DNA of 64,000 nt from Alphaproteobacteria bacterium US3C007 (GTDB lineage: Bacteria > Pseudomonadota > Alphaproteobacteria > Rhodobacterales > Rhodobacteraceae). The DNA is taken from NCBI GenBank assembly GCA_034423775.1, contig CP139918.1, forward strand, positions 3,162,001-3,226,000, in the 5' to 3' direction. A model generated the notes under the pieces. That model made no database searches. It was not told the DNA's origin and saw nothing but the letters and a program-made list of their open reading frames with translations. The stretch's first letter is position 1. Every line of letters starts with the position of its first letter. Positions 9,754-19,534 of the stretch are shown here, one piece after another. Both the position numbers and the translations under genes were made by a program.

Positions 9754-10392
9754 TTGTTTGATTTCAGCACCACGCTTTTTATTACATCTTTCGTAACACT
9801 CTTCGTCATCATTGATCCGATCGGATTAACCCCGGTGTTTGTAAGCTTGACCAATGGCGAAACCATTGCGGCGCGGCGAGCCATTGCGTTGCGAGCAACA
9901 GTGATCGGGGCGGTCATTCTGTTGATTTTCTGCCTATTTGGTGAGTCGGTGTTAACCTTTCTGGGCATTTCGTTACCGGCGTTTCGGATTTCAGGCGGTG
10001 TGCTGTTGTTTCTTACGGCGCTTGATATGTTGTTCACGGGGCGACGCAAGCGCCGCGCAGCGCAAAGCGATGCTGAACCGGCAGAAAATGATCCTTCGGT
10101 ATTCCCCCTTGCCATTCCACTAATCGCGGGGCCAGGCGCAATTACCACGATGATTTTACTTTCATCAACGCATCCCGATATTGCCGGAACGATCACGCTT
10201 AGCTTGGTAATGCTGGCCGTCATCATCTTGGTGTTTCTATGCTTTTTAACCGCGCCTATGATTGAAAAAGCCTTGGGCGACACCGGAACCGAAGTTGTCA
10301 CCAGATTGCTTGGAATGCTGCTTGCCGCCTTGGCCGTTCAGTTTATCTTGGAAGGGTTATCGCCTGTGTTGAGTGAAATTTTTCAAAAGTAG
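9754..10392 (+). CDS. MarC family integral membrane protein
   Basis: About 212 residues with six predicted membrane helices, matching MarC/YhgN/YchE proteins: FVIIDPIGLTPVFVSLT near residue 15, the charged loop after helix 3 (GRRKRR), and PLAIPLIAGPGAITT near residue 124. The frame is open back to 9583 inside the ABC-F gene, but TTG at 9754 is preceded by AGGA at 9741-9744 and gives the normal family N-terminus, so that start was chosen. The role of MarC proteins is not settled; the old link to multiple antibiotic resistance was withdrawn. It follows the ABC-F gene by 125 bases. Confidence 0.88.
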   Translation: MFDFSTTLFITSFVTLFVIIDPIGLTPVFVSLTNGETIAARRAIALRATVIGAVILLIFCLFGESVLTFLGISLPAFRISGGVLLFLTALDMLFTGRRKRRAAQSDAEPAENDPSVFPLAIPLIAGPGAITTMILLSSTHPDIAGTITLSLVMLAVIILVFLCFLTAPMIEKALGDTGTEVVTRLLGMLLAALAVQFILEGLSPVLSEIFQK

Positions 10393-10396
10393 CGCC

Positions 10397-10975
10397 GTGC
10401 CAAATATCGATTATGCCCATCTCACATATTTAACGTTGCTTACGGCCGTTTTGATCGGGTCGGTCCTGATGTCTCGCACAGGCCTTTGGAAAACGCTCCG
10501 TCAATTGGCAACATGGCTTTTGATAATAGCCGGGGTGGCTTTTGCGGCCGCGCTTTGGAGCGATATCCGCAAAAACAGCGCACCTGCAAAAAAACTGTTG
10601 CTGCAAGACGGCGCGATTCTTATTCCGAAACAGGCGGATGGCCATTTTCATGTGACTTTAAACGTCAATGGCATAGAGATCCCTTTTTTAATCGATACCG
10701 GGGCCACAACCGTTATTCTCAGTCAAAAAGATGCACAAAAACTGGGGTTTGATCCTAACAAATTGGCGTTTTGGGACAGCGCGAATACCGCCAATGGAGA
10801 AGTTAAATTGGCCCCGGTGCGCTTGGCCACGGTTGCGCTGGAAAGGCATGTGGATCGTAACATCGCCGCTTATGTCAATGCCGGAAAGCTACCAGTGTCA
10901 TTATTGGGCATGAGCTATCTGAGCAAATTTTCACGCCTGGAAATCACCCAAGAGCACATTTCAATCTGGCGTTAA
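10397..10975 (+). CDS. TIGR02281-type retropepsin-like aspartic protease
   Basis: A membrane-anchored protein of about 192 residues. Two hydrophobic helices lie at the N-terminus (roughly 5-25 and 35-53), then a beta-rich domain with the catalytic triad motif IDTGATTVILS near residue 97 and a later LLGMSYLSKF segment, typical of the clan AA family in Rhodobacteraceae. Retropepsins carry one catalytic Asp per chain, so it should act as a dimer, probably facing the periplasm. I prefer GTG at 10397 over an in-frame GTG at 10373 because homologues begin close to the first helix. It starts 4 bases past marC and overlaps the convergent holC end by 4 bases. Confidence 0.82.
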   Translation: MPNIDYAHLTYLTLLTAVLIGSVLMSRTGLWKTLRQLATWLLIIAGVAFAAALWSDIRKNSAPAKKLLLQDGAILIPKQADGHFHVTLNVNGIEIPFLIDTGATTVILSQKDAQKLGFDPNKLAFWDSANTANGEVKLAPVRLATVALERHVDRNIAAYVNAGKLPVSLLGMSYLSKFSRLEITQEHISIWR

Positions 10976-11424
10976 GCTTCTGCCTTTTTAGTCCATTTTC
11001 CGGATTCTTCCGACCAATATTGCGCGGAACAACCAGATTGTGTCAGAGTTTTCCAAAGATCTCGCGCCGCTTGAGTGGCATCCGGGTTATGACCATCAAA
11101 TAAGACACAGACGCGCTCGCAAGCCTGCACCTCTGCCGCGCTCACCAAGGCGCCATCTACGATCATTTTACAGCGGACATTATCAACGGGTTCGGTGCTG
11201 AGCACGACTGGGCTTTCGCTTGCCTCCGCTTCGCCTTCCAACGCATGTGGCAAAAACCCATCGGTTTGCTGCACCCAAAGCCTTTCATCTAACCATGCCA
11301 TTCTGGCAGCATCAGTGCCCCGCACCTCTGTGCGCCAACCCGCCGCAACGGCCTTTTGCAGCAAAACCGGCAGCGTCGTTTCAAGAGGATGCTGCGTGAG
11401 ATGATAAAAATATACAGCCCCCAT
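10972..11424 (-). CDS. holC: DNA polymerase III subunit chi
   Basis: The 150-residue protein matches the chi subunit, which links the clamp loader to single-strand binding protein. It shows the small Rossmann-like fold pattern: VYFYHLTQHPLE at the start, LPVLLQKAVAAGWRTEV, DERLWVQQTDGFLPHAL in the middle and the acidic ERVCVLFDGHN strand near residue 105. It starts 3 bases after the pepA stop, so the two are one transcription unit; pepA-holC adjacency is common in proteobacteria. Its 3' end overlaps the convergent protease gene by 4 bases. Confidence 0.93.
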   Translation of the reverse strand: MGAVYFYHLTQHPLETTLPVLLQKAVAAGWRTEVRGTDAARMAWLDERLWVQQTDGFLPHALEGEAEASESPVVLSTEPVDNVRCKMIVDGALVSAAEVQACERVCVLFDGHNPDATQAARDLWKTLTQSGCSAQYWSEESGKWTKKAEA

Positions 11425-11427
11425 AGT

Positions 11428-12900
11428 TTATCCTGTTTCAAGCATCTCTTGCACCAAACGATTCAGCGTCATGACACCCCAACCGGTCGCTCCAGCGCCA
11501 GAATGCGCGGTGTCCGACTTAACCTTCGCCACTCCGGCAATATCAATATGCGCCCAAGGTAAATCGTCTTTTACAAAGCGCTGCAAAAACTGCGCAGCGG
11601 TGATCGAGCCAGCGGCCCGCCCGCCAATATTTTTCATGTCGGCTATGGGCGATTTTAACAATTTATCATAGGCTGGCGACAGCGGCATCCTCCAAGCGCC
11701 TTCTTGTTCGCGCCCTGCGGCCCCCAGTAAGGTTGAGCAAAACTGATCATCGTTGGAAAAAACACCGGCATTTTCATGGCCCAACCCGACGATGATCGCC
11801 CCTGTCAGAGTGGCAAGATCAATCATCGCGCAGGGCTTGAAACGATCCTGCGCATACCACATCACGTCACACAGCACCAAACGGCCTTCGGCATCCGTGT
11901 TCAACACTTCAATCGTGTCACCCTTGAGGGAGGTCACAACATCACCAGGCCGCATTGCCTCGCCCGAAGGCATGTTTTCCACCAAACCAACCAAGCCAAC
12001 CACATTGGCCTTCGCCTTGCGCTTTGCCAGGGCCAACATCGTACCCGCAACCACGCCTGCACCGCCCATATCCATGGTCATTTCTTCCATGCCAGCAGCC
12101 GGTTTCATAGATATGCCGCCGGTGTCAAACACGACACCTTTGCCAACCAAGGCCAACGGCGCTGCGGCGTCTTCGGCCCCCTGCCACTCCAAAATCACCA
12201 ATTTCGATGGGCTTTTTGACCCCTGCCCAACGCTTAAAAGGGCACCCATCCCAAGCTCTTTCAGGTGATCTTCATCCAAAATCTCAACTTTCAAGCCATG
12301 CTCTGCTAATGACAGCAAATGATCGGCGAATGTTTCGGTTGTTAAAATATTCGCGGGCATGGAGACAAGATCACGCGTCAGACATACCCCGTCGGCAATC
12401 GAAAGTGAGGTTTCAAAATCGGAGCGCAAATTGCTCAACTTATCATGCATAACGCGATAATCTGGGCCTTTATCCTGCGCTGCAGACTTATAATTTTGGA
12501 ATTTATAACTCCTTAGGGCCAACCCTAAGCAAAATTGCTCAGAATGGCGTAAAGCCCCGAGTAAAATCACAGCTGATTTCCCCGATAAACGTTTTGCCAA
12601 TGCGACGCCGGCTTTGCGCACAATCTCTGGTTTCTCGCCACGTTCTAAAACAACAAGCTGGATCGCTGTTGCCTTTAAACCGCTTGGATACGAGAGCGTA
12701 ATCACATCCGCAGCCTTGCAGCCTTGAAAGCTTTGATGTTCAACGGCGCGCTTGATGGCGCCCTTTGACATCGCGTTGACACGCCGCCCCATAGTCGAAA
12801 GGCCTCCCTCACGCGTTACCGTTACGACCAAATGGTCGGTGTAATCTGCGATTTCATCCCAGGCAGTACTTTCAAAACTAAAATTTCCATAAGGCGGCAT
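11428..12900 (-). CDS. pepA: Leucyl aminopeptidase (M17)
   Basis: The 490-residue cytosolic dizinc/dimanganese aminopeptidase removes N-terminal residues from peptides. The C-terminal catalytic domain shows VGKGVVFDTGGISMKP (residues ~260-275), the metal-binding NTDAEGRLVL near 345 and ATLTGAIIVGLG near 375; the N-terminal ~165 residues are the variable M17 domain. The open frame extends 31 codons upstream, but ATG at 12898-12900 has AGGAG six bases before it and was chosen. It leads the pepA-holC unit and diverges from lptF across 124 bases. Confidence 0.96.
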   Translation of the reverse strand: MPPYGNFSFESTAWDEIADYTDHLVVTVTREGGLSTMGRRVNAMSKGAIKRAVEHQSFQGCKAADVITLSYPSGLKATAIQLVVLERGEKPEIVRKAGVALAKRLSGKSAVILLGALRHSEQFCLGLALRSYKFQNYKSAAQDKGPDYRVMHDKLSNLRSDFETSLSIADGVCLTRDLVSMPANILTTETFADHLLSLAEHGLKVEILDEDHLKELGMGALLSVGQGSKSPSKLVILEWQGAEDAAAPLALVGKGVVFDTGGISMKPAAGMEEMTMDMGGAGVVAGTMLALAKRKAKANVVGLVGLVENMPSGEAMRPGDVVTSLKGDTIEVLNTDAEGRLVLCDVMWYAQDRFKPCAMIDLATLTGAIIVGLGHENAGVFSNDDQFCSTLLGAAGREQEGAWRMPLSPAYDKLLKSPIADMKNIGGRAAGSITAAQFLQRFVKDDLPWAHIDIAGVAKVKSDTAHSGAGATGWGVMTLNRLVQEMLETG

Positions 12901-13024
12901 GAAGATCTCCTCAGAATTTACAAGATAAAATCGTTTTCCAGGCCTATCTGCATAGTTAACAGTTTTCCCCGTGATCACTTTGAGGTAAACCATGTTTGAT
13001 CGTAGAACGCCACTGGGGATTTAA

Positions 13025-14155
13025 GTGTCACGCTTTGACCGTTATTTGTTTTTCCAATTTTTGGTCGTATTCGGATTTTTCTCATTGGTGTTGGTCCTGG
13101 TTTATTGGGTTAATACGGCGGTCATTCTGTTTGACCGTTTGATATCCGGCGGTCATTCCGCGCAGGTTTTTTTAGAGTTTTCGCTGTTAGCAATCCCAAA
13201 AGTGATTGCCATGATACTGCCTATGTCCGCCTTTGCGTCGATGGTTTTTGTAGCCAATCGGCTCAGCAGTGAAAGCGAATTAACCGTTGTGCAGGCAACT
13301 GGTTTTAGCCCGTGGCGTTTGATGCGGCCTGTTATGGCATTTGGGCTGATCGTTGCGCTCTTTATGTCAGTTTTAACCCATTTTATCGTTCCGGTTAGCA
13401 ATGCGCATTTGAAACAACGGGAGCAAGAAATTGCGGGCAGTATTTCGGCGCGGCTGTTGAGAGAGGGTGTTTTCTTACATCCCAGCCCGGGAATAACCTT
13501 TTACATCCGGGAAATAACATCGACTGGTGAATTAAAGGATGTCCTGCTTGCAGATCACCGAAGTGAGACCACAAATATTGTTTACAGCGCAGAGACCGCC
13601 TATCTGCTGCGCGAGGGTGAGCGCAGCATGTTGATCATGGTCAACGGGCTGGCGCAGAGATACCAGCAGGATACGAATGCACTTTCAACAACTTTATTTT
13701 CAGATTTATCCTATGATGTAAGCAATCTTGTCGGAACCAAAAAAGTTTTAAAACGAGGTTTAAGTTCCATTTCGAGCTATGAGATGATTGTTGAACAATC
13801 CCTCATTCTGCAAGAAACCAAAACACCTTTGGAGCGCTTACACAAAGAAGTACACAACCGTATTCAAGAGGCGCTTTTATGCATCGTTGCGGCCTTTATC
13901 GGTTTCGCGAGCCTTCTTCTGGCAAGCTTTAGCCGGTTTGGATCTGGCCCACAAATTTTACTGGCGATTTTATTGTTGATTTTGATCAAGCTTACCGAAA
14001 GCGCATTGGGAGATCTGCTGCGCAGCAATCCGTCTTATTGGCCCCTTATTTATGCCCCGACGTTGGTTGGAGGGATGATGAGTTATGGTTTACTAGCCTT
14101 CGCAGCCAAACCGTTTAAACGCAGCGTAGATTTGACTGATCAGGTTCCCTCATGA
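13025..14155 (+). CDS. lptF: LPS export ABC transporter permease LptF
   Basis: The 376-residue inner-membrane permease of the LptB2FG complex drives lipopolysaccharide out of the inner membrane. The topology is as expected for YjgP/YjgQ: helices near residues 10-35, 55-75 and 97-120, a large periplasmic beta-jellyroll domain (about 130-260), then three more helices to the end. The start is GTG at 13025 (MSRFDRYLFFQF). It leads a tight plus-strand operon with lptG (4-base overlap), lptD, surA, pdxA and rsmA. The lptB, lptA and lptC genes are not in the window. Confidence 0.95.
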   Translation: MSRFDRYLFFQFLVVFGFFSLVLVLVYWVNTAVILFDRLISGGHSAQVFLEFSLLAIPKVIAMILPMSAFASMVFVANRLSSESELTVVQATGFSPWRLMRPVMAFGLIVALFMSVLTHFIVPVSNAHLKQREQEIAGSISARLLREGVFLHPSPGITFYIREITSTGELKDVLLADHRSETTNIVYSAETAYLLREGERSMLIMVNGLAQRYQQDTNALSTTLFSDLSYDVSNLVGTKKVLKRGLSSISSYEMIVEQSLILQETKTPLERLHKEVHNRIQEALLCIVAAFIGFASLLLASFSRFGSGPQILLAILLLILIKLTESALGDLLRSNPSYWPLIYAPTLVGGMMSYGLLAFAAKPFKRSVDLTDQVPS

Positions 14156-15249
14156 CGCTTCACTATTATTTCTCGAGTAGATTCTTAAAGTCTTTTAGCG
14201 CAGTTTTTGCGGTATTCTTTGTATTCATGTTGCTGATCGATCTGGTAAATCAAATGCGCTGGCTTGATGATAGCGTTTCCTTTCGAAATGTTCTTCTTCT
14301 GGCCACTCTGAATACCCCCAAATCAATATATCAAATCCTGCCTTTAATCATGATTATTTCTGCCGTTTTGCTTTTCGCAAATTTGAACAAATCGAGCGAG
14401 TTTATCATTGCTCGGGGCGCGGGCCAATCCAGCCTCACAACACTCGCTGGACCGATTTTAATAGCAGGCCTGTTGGGGCTCATAATTATTGGGCTATTTA
14501 ATCCAATCGTGGCATCCACGTCGAAATATTATATAGATTTGAGAGAAGAATTTGACAGCGGAGGTCGATCGGTATTTTCTATCGGTAGAGAAGGTCTATG
14601 GCTGCGTCAGGGCGATAGCGCCGGGCAAACTGTTATTCACGCCGAGCGTACTAACTTTGACGGCACGAAGCTTTATGATGTTAGCTTATTAAACTACACT
14701 AAAGATGGCGGCTTAAATAAGCGCATAGAGGCAAAAACAGCCTCATTACAAATTGGCAAATGGGAGCTTAAAGAGGCAAAAACCTGGTTGCTGTTGCCGG
14801 GTAGCAATCCAGAGGAAACTGCGCAGTTCTCTAAAAAGCTCGAACTTCCATCCACTCTCACACAAGATCAAATTCGCGATCGATTTGGCAAGCCGGGTTC
14901 CGTATCTTTATGGAAATTGCCTGAAACTGTTGCCCAATTAAAGGCTGCAGGGTTTTCCGCCCGCAGACATCAGCTTTGGTTCCAATCAGAATTGGCGCGC
15001 CCGTTATTTTTAATGGCTCTAACGATGGTAGCCGCCGCCTTTACAATGCGACCTGCTCGCCTTGGTGGCACTGGATTGTCAATTTTAAGCGCCATATTGC
15101 TAGGCTTTGGGCTGCATTTCATTCGTAATTTTGTTCAGATATTGGGTGAAAATGGACAATTGCCAATTTTTTTATCGGCCTGGTCGCCGCCCATTGCAGC
15201 CCTTGCGCTTGCCTTTGGGTTGATGTTGCAGATGGAGGATGCTGCGTGA
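14152..15249 (+). CDS. lptG: LPS export ABC transporter permease LptG
   Basis: The 365-residue partner of LptF has the same layout: N-terminal helices including VFFVFMLLIDLVNQ, a pair near residues 50-120, a periplasmic jellyroll of about 140 residues, and C-terminal helices with LARPLFLMALTMVAAAFTM. LptF and LptG pair in the membrane and bind the LptB ATPase. The ATG overlaps the lptF stop (ATGA) and its own stop overlaps the lptD start (GTGA), so the three proteins are likely made by coupled translation. Confidence 0.95.
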   Translation: MTLHYYFSSRFLKSFSAVFAVFFVFMLLIDLVNQMRWLDDSVSFRNVLLLATLNTPKSIYQILPLIMIISAVLLFANLNKSSEFIIARGAGQSSLTTLAGPILIAGLLGLIIIGLFNPIVASTSKYYIDLREEFDSGGRSVFSIGREGLWLRQGDSAGQTVIHAERTNFDGTKLYDVSLLNYTKDGGLNKRIEAKTASLQIGKWELKEAKTWLLLPGSNPEETAQFSKKLELPSTLTQDQIRDRFGKPGSVSLWKLPETVAQLKAAGFSARRHQLWFQSELARPLFLMALTMVAAAFTMRPARLGGTGLSILSAILLGFGLHFIRNFVQILGENGQLPIFLSAWSPPIAALALAFGLMLQMEDAA

Positions 15250-17366
15250 AAACCCCGATAGCGCACGTGCTCCTAAAAGCTTTAAGCTTTAGCCTCTTTT
15301 TAGCAAGTCAATGTCTTGCCGCAAGCGGGCCAGCAACATTGATCGCTGATCAGCTGTTTATTGACGAAGACCAGCGTTTGGTGGCCAGCGGGTCGGTTTA
15401 TGTTTCGCACCAAGATAGGATATTGACCGCCAATCAGATTATATACGACAAGGCACTTAATAAATTAGAAATAACAGGGCCGATCCAGTTTCTAGATACT
15501 GATGGCAACGAAATAAAAGCCAAAACGGCGAATATAGATGGCGATTTAAAGGCTGGCCTGTTCCAAGCTGCAAGGCTTGTTTTGAAGCAACAGCTTCGCA
15601 TTAATGCAAAGTCGCTAGAACGCTCGCAGGCGCGCTTCATGCAACTGAACAAGGTCCGGGCAACCTCTTGTTACAGCTGCAACCAAAACCCGCCCCTATG
15701 GCAAATACGCGCGAAAACGATGCGCCATGACAACGTGAAACGGCAAGTCTTCTTTGAAAATGCTACGTTGCATGTCTTTGATTTTCCGGTCTTTTACACG
15801 CCATATTTACGCCTTCCAGATCCTGGCGTGAAACGCATGCAAGGCTTTCTTGTTCCGCGAAGTCAAACAACAACGCGGCTTGGTTACGGCCTTAAATTGC
15901 CTTATTTCATACCTATTGGCGAAAGCCGCGATGTAACCTTAACACCTTATGCGTCACCTGTGACCAAAACAATCGAAGTGGATTATCGTCAAGCCTACGC
16001 TGCGGGCGATTTTCAAGCTTCAGGCACGATTTCTAATGATGGGTTAACCCAAGACAAATGGCGCGGATACATGTTTGCAAATGGCAGCGCTGAACTTCCA
16101 TCGCAGTATACTTTAAAATACAAAGTAGAAACCGTAAGCGATTTCAGTTATTTAGGAGATTACGAATATGTAGAGAAGGACCTTCTCGAATCCAACCTAC
16201 GGCTGAGTCAAACAACCCGACGTCAGTATAATGACGTGAGCATACGCCATTATACCTCTCTTTATGGAGGCAATCGAACCGCCCCTTCTTTCGTGGCCAG
16301 TAACAAATTTGAACATCGGTTTGCAAAACCTTTTATTGGTGGAAATGTTAAGATCGGCTTAGATATCCATGGCAGTCACCGTCAATCTAATATCAACGAG
16401 ATCGGGCGCGATCTAAGCCGTGTGAATGGCACCTTGCAATGGGGAGATCTTTACAGGTTTTCAAATGGTGCACAAATTGGCCTTAAGGCCCAGGCTTTCA
16501 CTGATCTATTTGTGATTGCGCAAGACACGAATTATAGCCGGACTCAATCTGCTTTTTCAGGGGCAGGCGCCATATCATTGGCTTGGCCCTTACTGGCCAA
16601 AAATAGCTCAAACCGGCGCATAATGATTGAGCCGGTTGTGCAATTTGAATATGCCTCACAAAGAGATTTTTCTTTGCCAAATGAAGAAAGCCTTTATGCA
16701 GAATTCGATGAGGCAAATCTGTTTGAACTGTCCCGTTTTCCAGCACCAGACCGCCGGGAGGTTGGTTTGAGGGCGGCAACAGGTCTTAAATTTGCATCGC
16801 AAACCCACGATAATGCCAAATTATCTGCCGCTATTGGACAAATCTATCGCGAGAAGAGCGAGCCTGATTTTTCAGAAAGCTCAGGATTGCAATCGCAAAC
16901 ATCAGACCTTTTGATCGGCGCCGAAATTGAAACGCAAGGCGGGTTGTCGGTTTTAGGCCGGACCTTGCTAACTCCAAATGGTCGCTCATCACATGCCGAG
17001 GGCTTGGTCAGCCTGCGTTCAAAACGATTTGAGCTTGCCGCAGGATATGTCATGATGCCCAAGGCTTTAGATGATGATACCAATAAAAACCTTTCGGAAT
17101 GGACCGTGTCTTCCAACTTTAAAGCCAATTCAAACTGGGTGATTGCAAATACGATGCGTTACGATCTAGTGGCGGAAAGAACCGCCACTGCCGGAATCAA
17201 TTTTTCCTATAATAACGAATGTGCCAGCTTTGATTTCGCGGTGCATCGCCGGTTCACAGATATCGGCTCATCGCCGCCATCAACAAGATTTGAAATGACG
17301 ATCGGATTAAAAGGGTTTAGCACAGGCGGCAGAAGCCTTTCCGACCGGTCAAATTGTGGAATTTAA
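15246..17366 (+). CDS. lptD: LPS assembly protein LptD
   Basis: The 706-residue outer-membrane protein inserts LPS into the outer leaflet. It starts with a signal peptide (LLKALSFSLFLASQCLA, cleavage near residue 26), then the OstA/LptA-like beta domain (about 28-140: LIADQLFIDEDQ, ASGSVYVSHQ), then a long beta-barrel region to the C-terminus. A close cysteine pair (SCYSC near residue 141) lies after the N-terminal domain. Length matches alphaproteobacterial LptD, shorter than the E. coli protein. The start is GTG, overlapping lptG by 4 bases. The surA chaperone gene follows 3 bases later, fitting the need of LptD for SurA. Confidence 0.94.
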   Translation: MKTPIAHVLLKALSFSLFLASQCLAASGPATLIADQLFIDEDQRLVASGSVYVSHQDRILTANQIIYDKALNKLEITGPIQFLDTDGNEIKAKTANIDGDLKAGLFQAARLVLKQQLRINAKSLERSQARFMQLNKVRATSCYSCNQNPPLWQIRAKTMRHDNVKRQVFFENATLHVFDFPVFYTPYLRLPDPGVKRMQGFLVPRSQTTTRLGYGLKLPYFIPIGESRDVTLTPYASPVTKTIEVDYRQAYAAGDFQASGTISNDGLTQDKWRGYMFANGSAELPSQYTLKYKVETVSDFSYLGDYEYVEKDLLESNLRLSQTTRRQYNDVSIRHYTSLYGGNRTAPSFVASNKFEHRFAKPFIGGNVKIGLDIHGSHRQSNINEIGRDLSRVNGTLQWGDLYRFSNGAQIGLKAQAFTDLFVIAQDTNYSRTQSAFSGAGAISLAWPLLAKNSSNRRIMIEPVVQFEYASQRDFSLPNEESLYAEFDEANLFELSRFPAPDRREVGLRAATGLKFASQTHDNAKLSAAIGQIYREKSEPDFSESSGLQSQTSDLLIGAEIETQGGLSVLGRTLLTPNGRSSHAEGLVSLRSKRFELAAGYVMMPKALDDDTNKNLSEWTVSSNFKANSNWVIANTMRYDLVAERTATAGINFSYNNECASFDFAVHRRFTDIGSSPPSTRFEMTIGLKGFSTGGRSLSDRSNCGI

Positions 17367-17369
17367 GAT

Positions 17370-18569
17370 ATGAACAACCTGCTATTAATCATTCTCACGT
17401 TTTTTGCTGCTGTAAGTTTTTCGCCGCAAAAAGTATCAGCAAACAATCCGTTTTCGCCAGCAATTGTGGTCGATGGAGAGATTATTACGCATTATCAAAT
17501 AACCCAAAGGGCGCGGCTGCTTCAGGTCTTGAACGTGCCTGGCAACCCAAAGTCTGTAGCGCGAACGCAACTTATCGAAGATAGTCTCAAGCGGTCGGCT
17601 GCCGCCGAGCAGTCTATCGTTATTACAGAGGCGGAACTGCAAGCTGGAATTGAGGAATTTGCGGCACGAGCGAACTTGAATGCTGTTAGATTTGTAAAAG
17701 AATTAGCCAAACTGGGTATCGATAGAACCGCATTTGAGCAATTCATCAAAACCTCTCTTTTGTGGCGCTACGTAGTACAAGCCAAGTTTGGCGCGCGCAG
17801 CCGCGTTACGGATGAACAACTTCAAAGGGCGGTTCAAAGCGCGGGCGATGGGTCAAACGTGCGCGTTTTATTGTCTGAAATCATTTTGCCGCTTCTGCCG
17901 GGGCAAGAGGAGCAAACGCTTGAAACGGCAGAGGCCATAAAAAACCTGACTGGGTTTGACGCCTTTTCGAAAGCAGCAAAACGATATTCTGCCGCCCCCT
18001 CGCGTGATATGGGTGGCCGCGTCACATGGCAGGATTTAAACAGCCTACCGGCGGTTTTGAAGCCCTTGATATTTGGCTTGGCACCTGGCGAGGTCACCGA
18101 GCCTTTGCGCGTGCCAAACGCTGTGGCCCTGTTTCAACTTCGGGCGATAGAAGAAACGGGATATGCATTCTCATCCTCTGGTACAATTGATTATCTAACC
18201 TATGAGTTTGAGCAATCCGACCTCGACACATTGCAGCATCTCAAAACGAAAATTGTGCATTGCGATGACCTTTATGCAGAAGCAGAACGATCACCAACGC
18301 ACGTGCTTTTGCGCAAAAGCACGCCCGTAAAAAACATCCAAACCGAGTTGGCTGAAATGTTAAGCCTTCTTGACCGACATGAAAAATATTTCTTTTCCAA
18401 AGGCGGTAAGAGCATATTGGTGATGTTATGCGCACGAACAGATATGGCCTCTCAAACATCGCAGAATCTCGATGCTATTCGAACTGGCCTGCGCAATAAA
18501 AGGTTAGAGAGTTTCGCCGCCGGATATCTAGAGAACCTGCGCCAAGACGCGCGTATAATCAAGAAATGA
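17370..18569 (+). CDS. surA: Periplasmic chaperone/peptidyl-prolyl isomerase SurA
   Basis: The 399-residue protein has an N-terminal signal peptide (about residues 1-25), a SurA N-terminal helical domain (VVDGEIITHYQITQRARLL near 32) and one parvulin-type PPIase domain around 165-260 (FDAFSKAAKRYSAAPSRDMGG). It escorts outer-membrane proteins such as LptD through the periplasm. Only one parvulin repeat is evident, unlike the two of E. coli SurA, as is usual in alphaproteobacteria. It lies between lptD (3 bases) and pdxA (4-base overlap). Confidence 0.88.
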   Translation: MNNLLLIILTFFAAVSFSPQKVSANNPFSPAIVVDGEIITHYQITQRARLLQVLNVPGNPKSVARTQLIEDSLKRSAAAEQSIVITEAELQAGIEEFAARANLNAVRFVKELAKLGIDRTAFEQFIKTSLLWRYVVQAKFGARSRVTDEQLQRAVQSAGDGSNVRVLLSEIILPLLPGQEEQTLETAEAIKNLTGFDAFSKAAKRYSAAPSRDMGGRVTWQDLNSLPAVLKPLIFGLAPGEVTEPLRVPNAVALFQLRAIEETGYAFSSSGTIDYLTYEFEQSDLDTLQHLKTKIVHCDDLYAEAERSPTHVLLRKSTPVKNIQTELAEMLSLLDRHEKYFFSKGGKSILVMLCARTDMASQTSQNLDAIRTGLRNKRLESFAAGYLENLRQDARIIKK

Positions 18570-19534
18570 CCCGCACGCCAATCGCTCTGACATGTGGAGA
18601 CCCAGCCGGCATTGGCCCTGAACTGGCGGTCAAGGCCTGGAATATACTCAGGAATGAGCTGGTGTTCTTTTGGATTGGAGACCCGCGCCACTTGCCGGCT
18701 GGGTCCCACTTCGTTGAAATATCCAACCCCAGCGATGCCGCGGCGGCGATGCAAACAGGCTTGCCTGTTTTGCCGCATACGTTTACCGCTTTGGCCAGTT
18801 CGGGGGTGCTTGATCCTCGCAATGCACAGGATGTGATCAACGTGATTGACCGCGCTGTGCAGCTTGCAAATGCGCATCAAGTGGCAGGCATTTGCACGGC
18901 ACCAATACATAAAAAAAATCTGCAAGACGGCGCGGCGTTTCAATATCCGGGCCATACTGAATTTCTGGCCGATTTGGCAAATGTCAAAGATGTTGTGATG
19001 ATGCTGGTCAGCCCGTCTTTAAGGGTTGTACCCGCAACGATACATATTCCATTATCCGAAGTCAGCCGGCAGCTGACGCCAGCCTTACTAACAAAAACAA
19101 TTCAAATTACCGCTCAAGGTCTCAAAGAACATTTCAAAATTCAAACGCCACGGATTGCGGTGGCGGGGTTAAACCCACATGCCGGTGAAGGGGGTAAAAT
19201 GGGCAGAGAAGATCTAGATTTAATAACGCCCATTCTTGAAAGGCTGAATGGTCAGCCGGCGATCCTAACCGGGCCACATTCGGCCGATACGCTTTTTCAT
19301 GCGGCCGCTCGACAAAATTATGATGCGGCGATTGCAATGTATCATGATCAAGCGCTCATTCCGATTAAAACGTTGGATTTTGATCAAGGCGTGAATTTAA
19401 CACTGGGTCTTCCCTTCATAAGAACCTCTCCTGATCATGGCACGGCCTTGGATATTGCCGGCCGCGGCATCGCCAATCCAAACTCATGCGTCGCTGCTTT
19501 GCGCTTGGCTGAAGAATTGGGGCAGAAGCGATGA
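18566..19534 (+). CDS. pdxA: 4-hydroxythreonine-4-phosphate dehydrogenase
   Basis: The 322-residue enzyme of pyridoxal 5'-phosphate synthesis oxidises 4-phosphohydroxy-L-threonine before ring closure by PdxJ. Family motifs: [19 protein letters not shown] at the N-terminus, [10 protein letters not shown] near residue 112, [20 protein letters not shown] near 197 and [12 protein letters not shown] near 260, which supply the metal histidines and substrate site. The ATG overlaps the surA stop and the rsmA start overlaps its stop, both by 4 bases. The surA-pdxA-rsmA order is also found in E. coli. Confidence 0.96.
   Translation: MTRTPIALTCGDPAGIGPELAVKAWNILRNELVFFWIGDPRHLPAGSHFVEISNPSDAAAAMQTGLPVLPHTFTALASSGVLDPRNAQDVINVIDRAVQLANAHQVAGICTAPIHKKNLQDGAAFQYPGHTEFLADLANVKDVVMMLVSPSLRVVPATIHIPLSEVSRQLTPALLTKTIQITAQGLKEHFKIQTPRIAVAGLNPHAGEGGKMGREDLDLITPILERLNGQPAILTGPHSADTLFHAAARQNYDAAIAMYHDQALIPIKTLDFDQGVNLTLGLPFIRTSPDHGTALDIAGRGIANPNSCVAALRLAEELGQKR

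Noticed and set aside
9648..10301. 217-codon frame antisense to the MarC gene
   Set aside because: It mirrors the codon pattern of a well-supported membrane protein gene; no family resemblance of its own.
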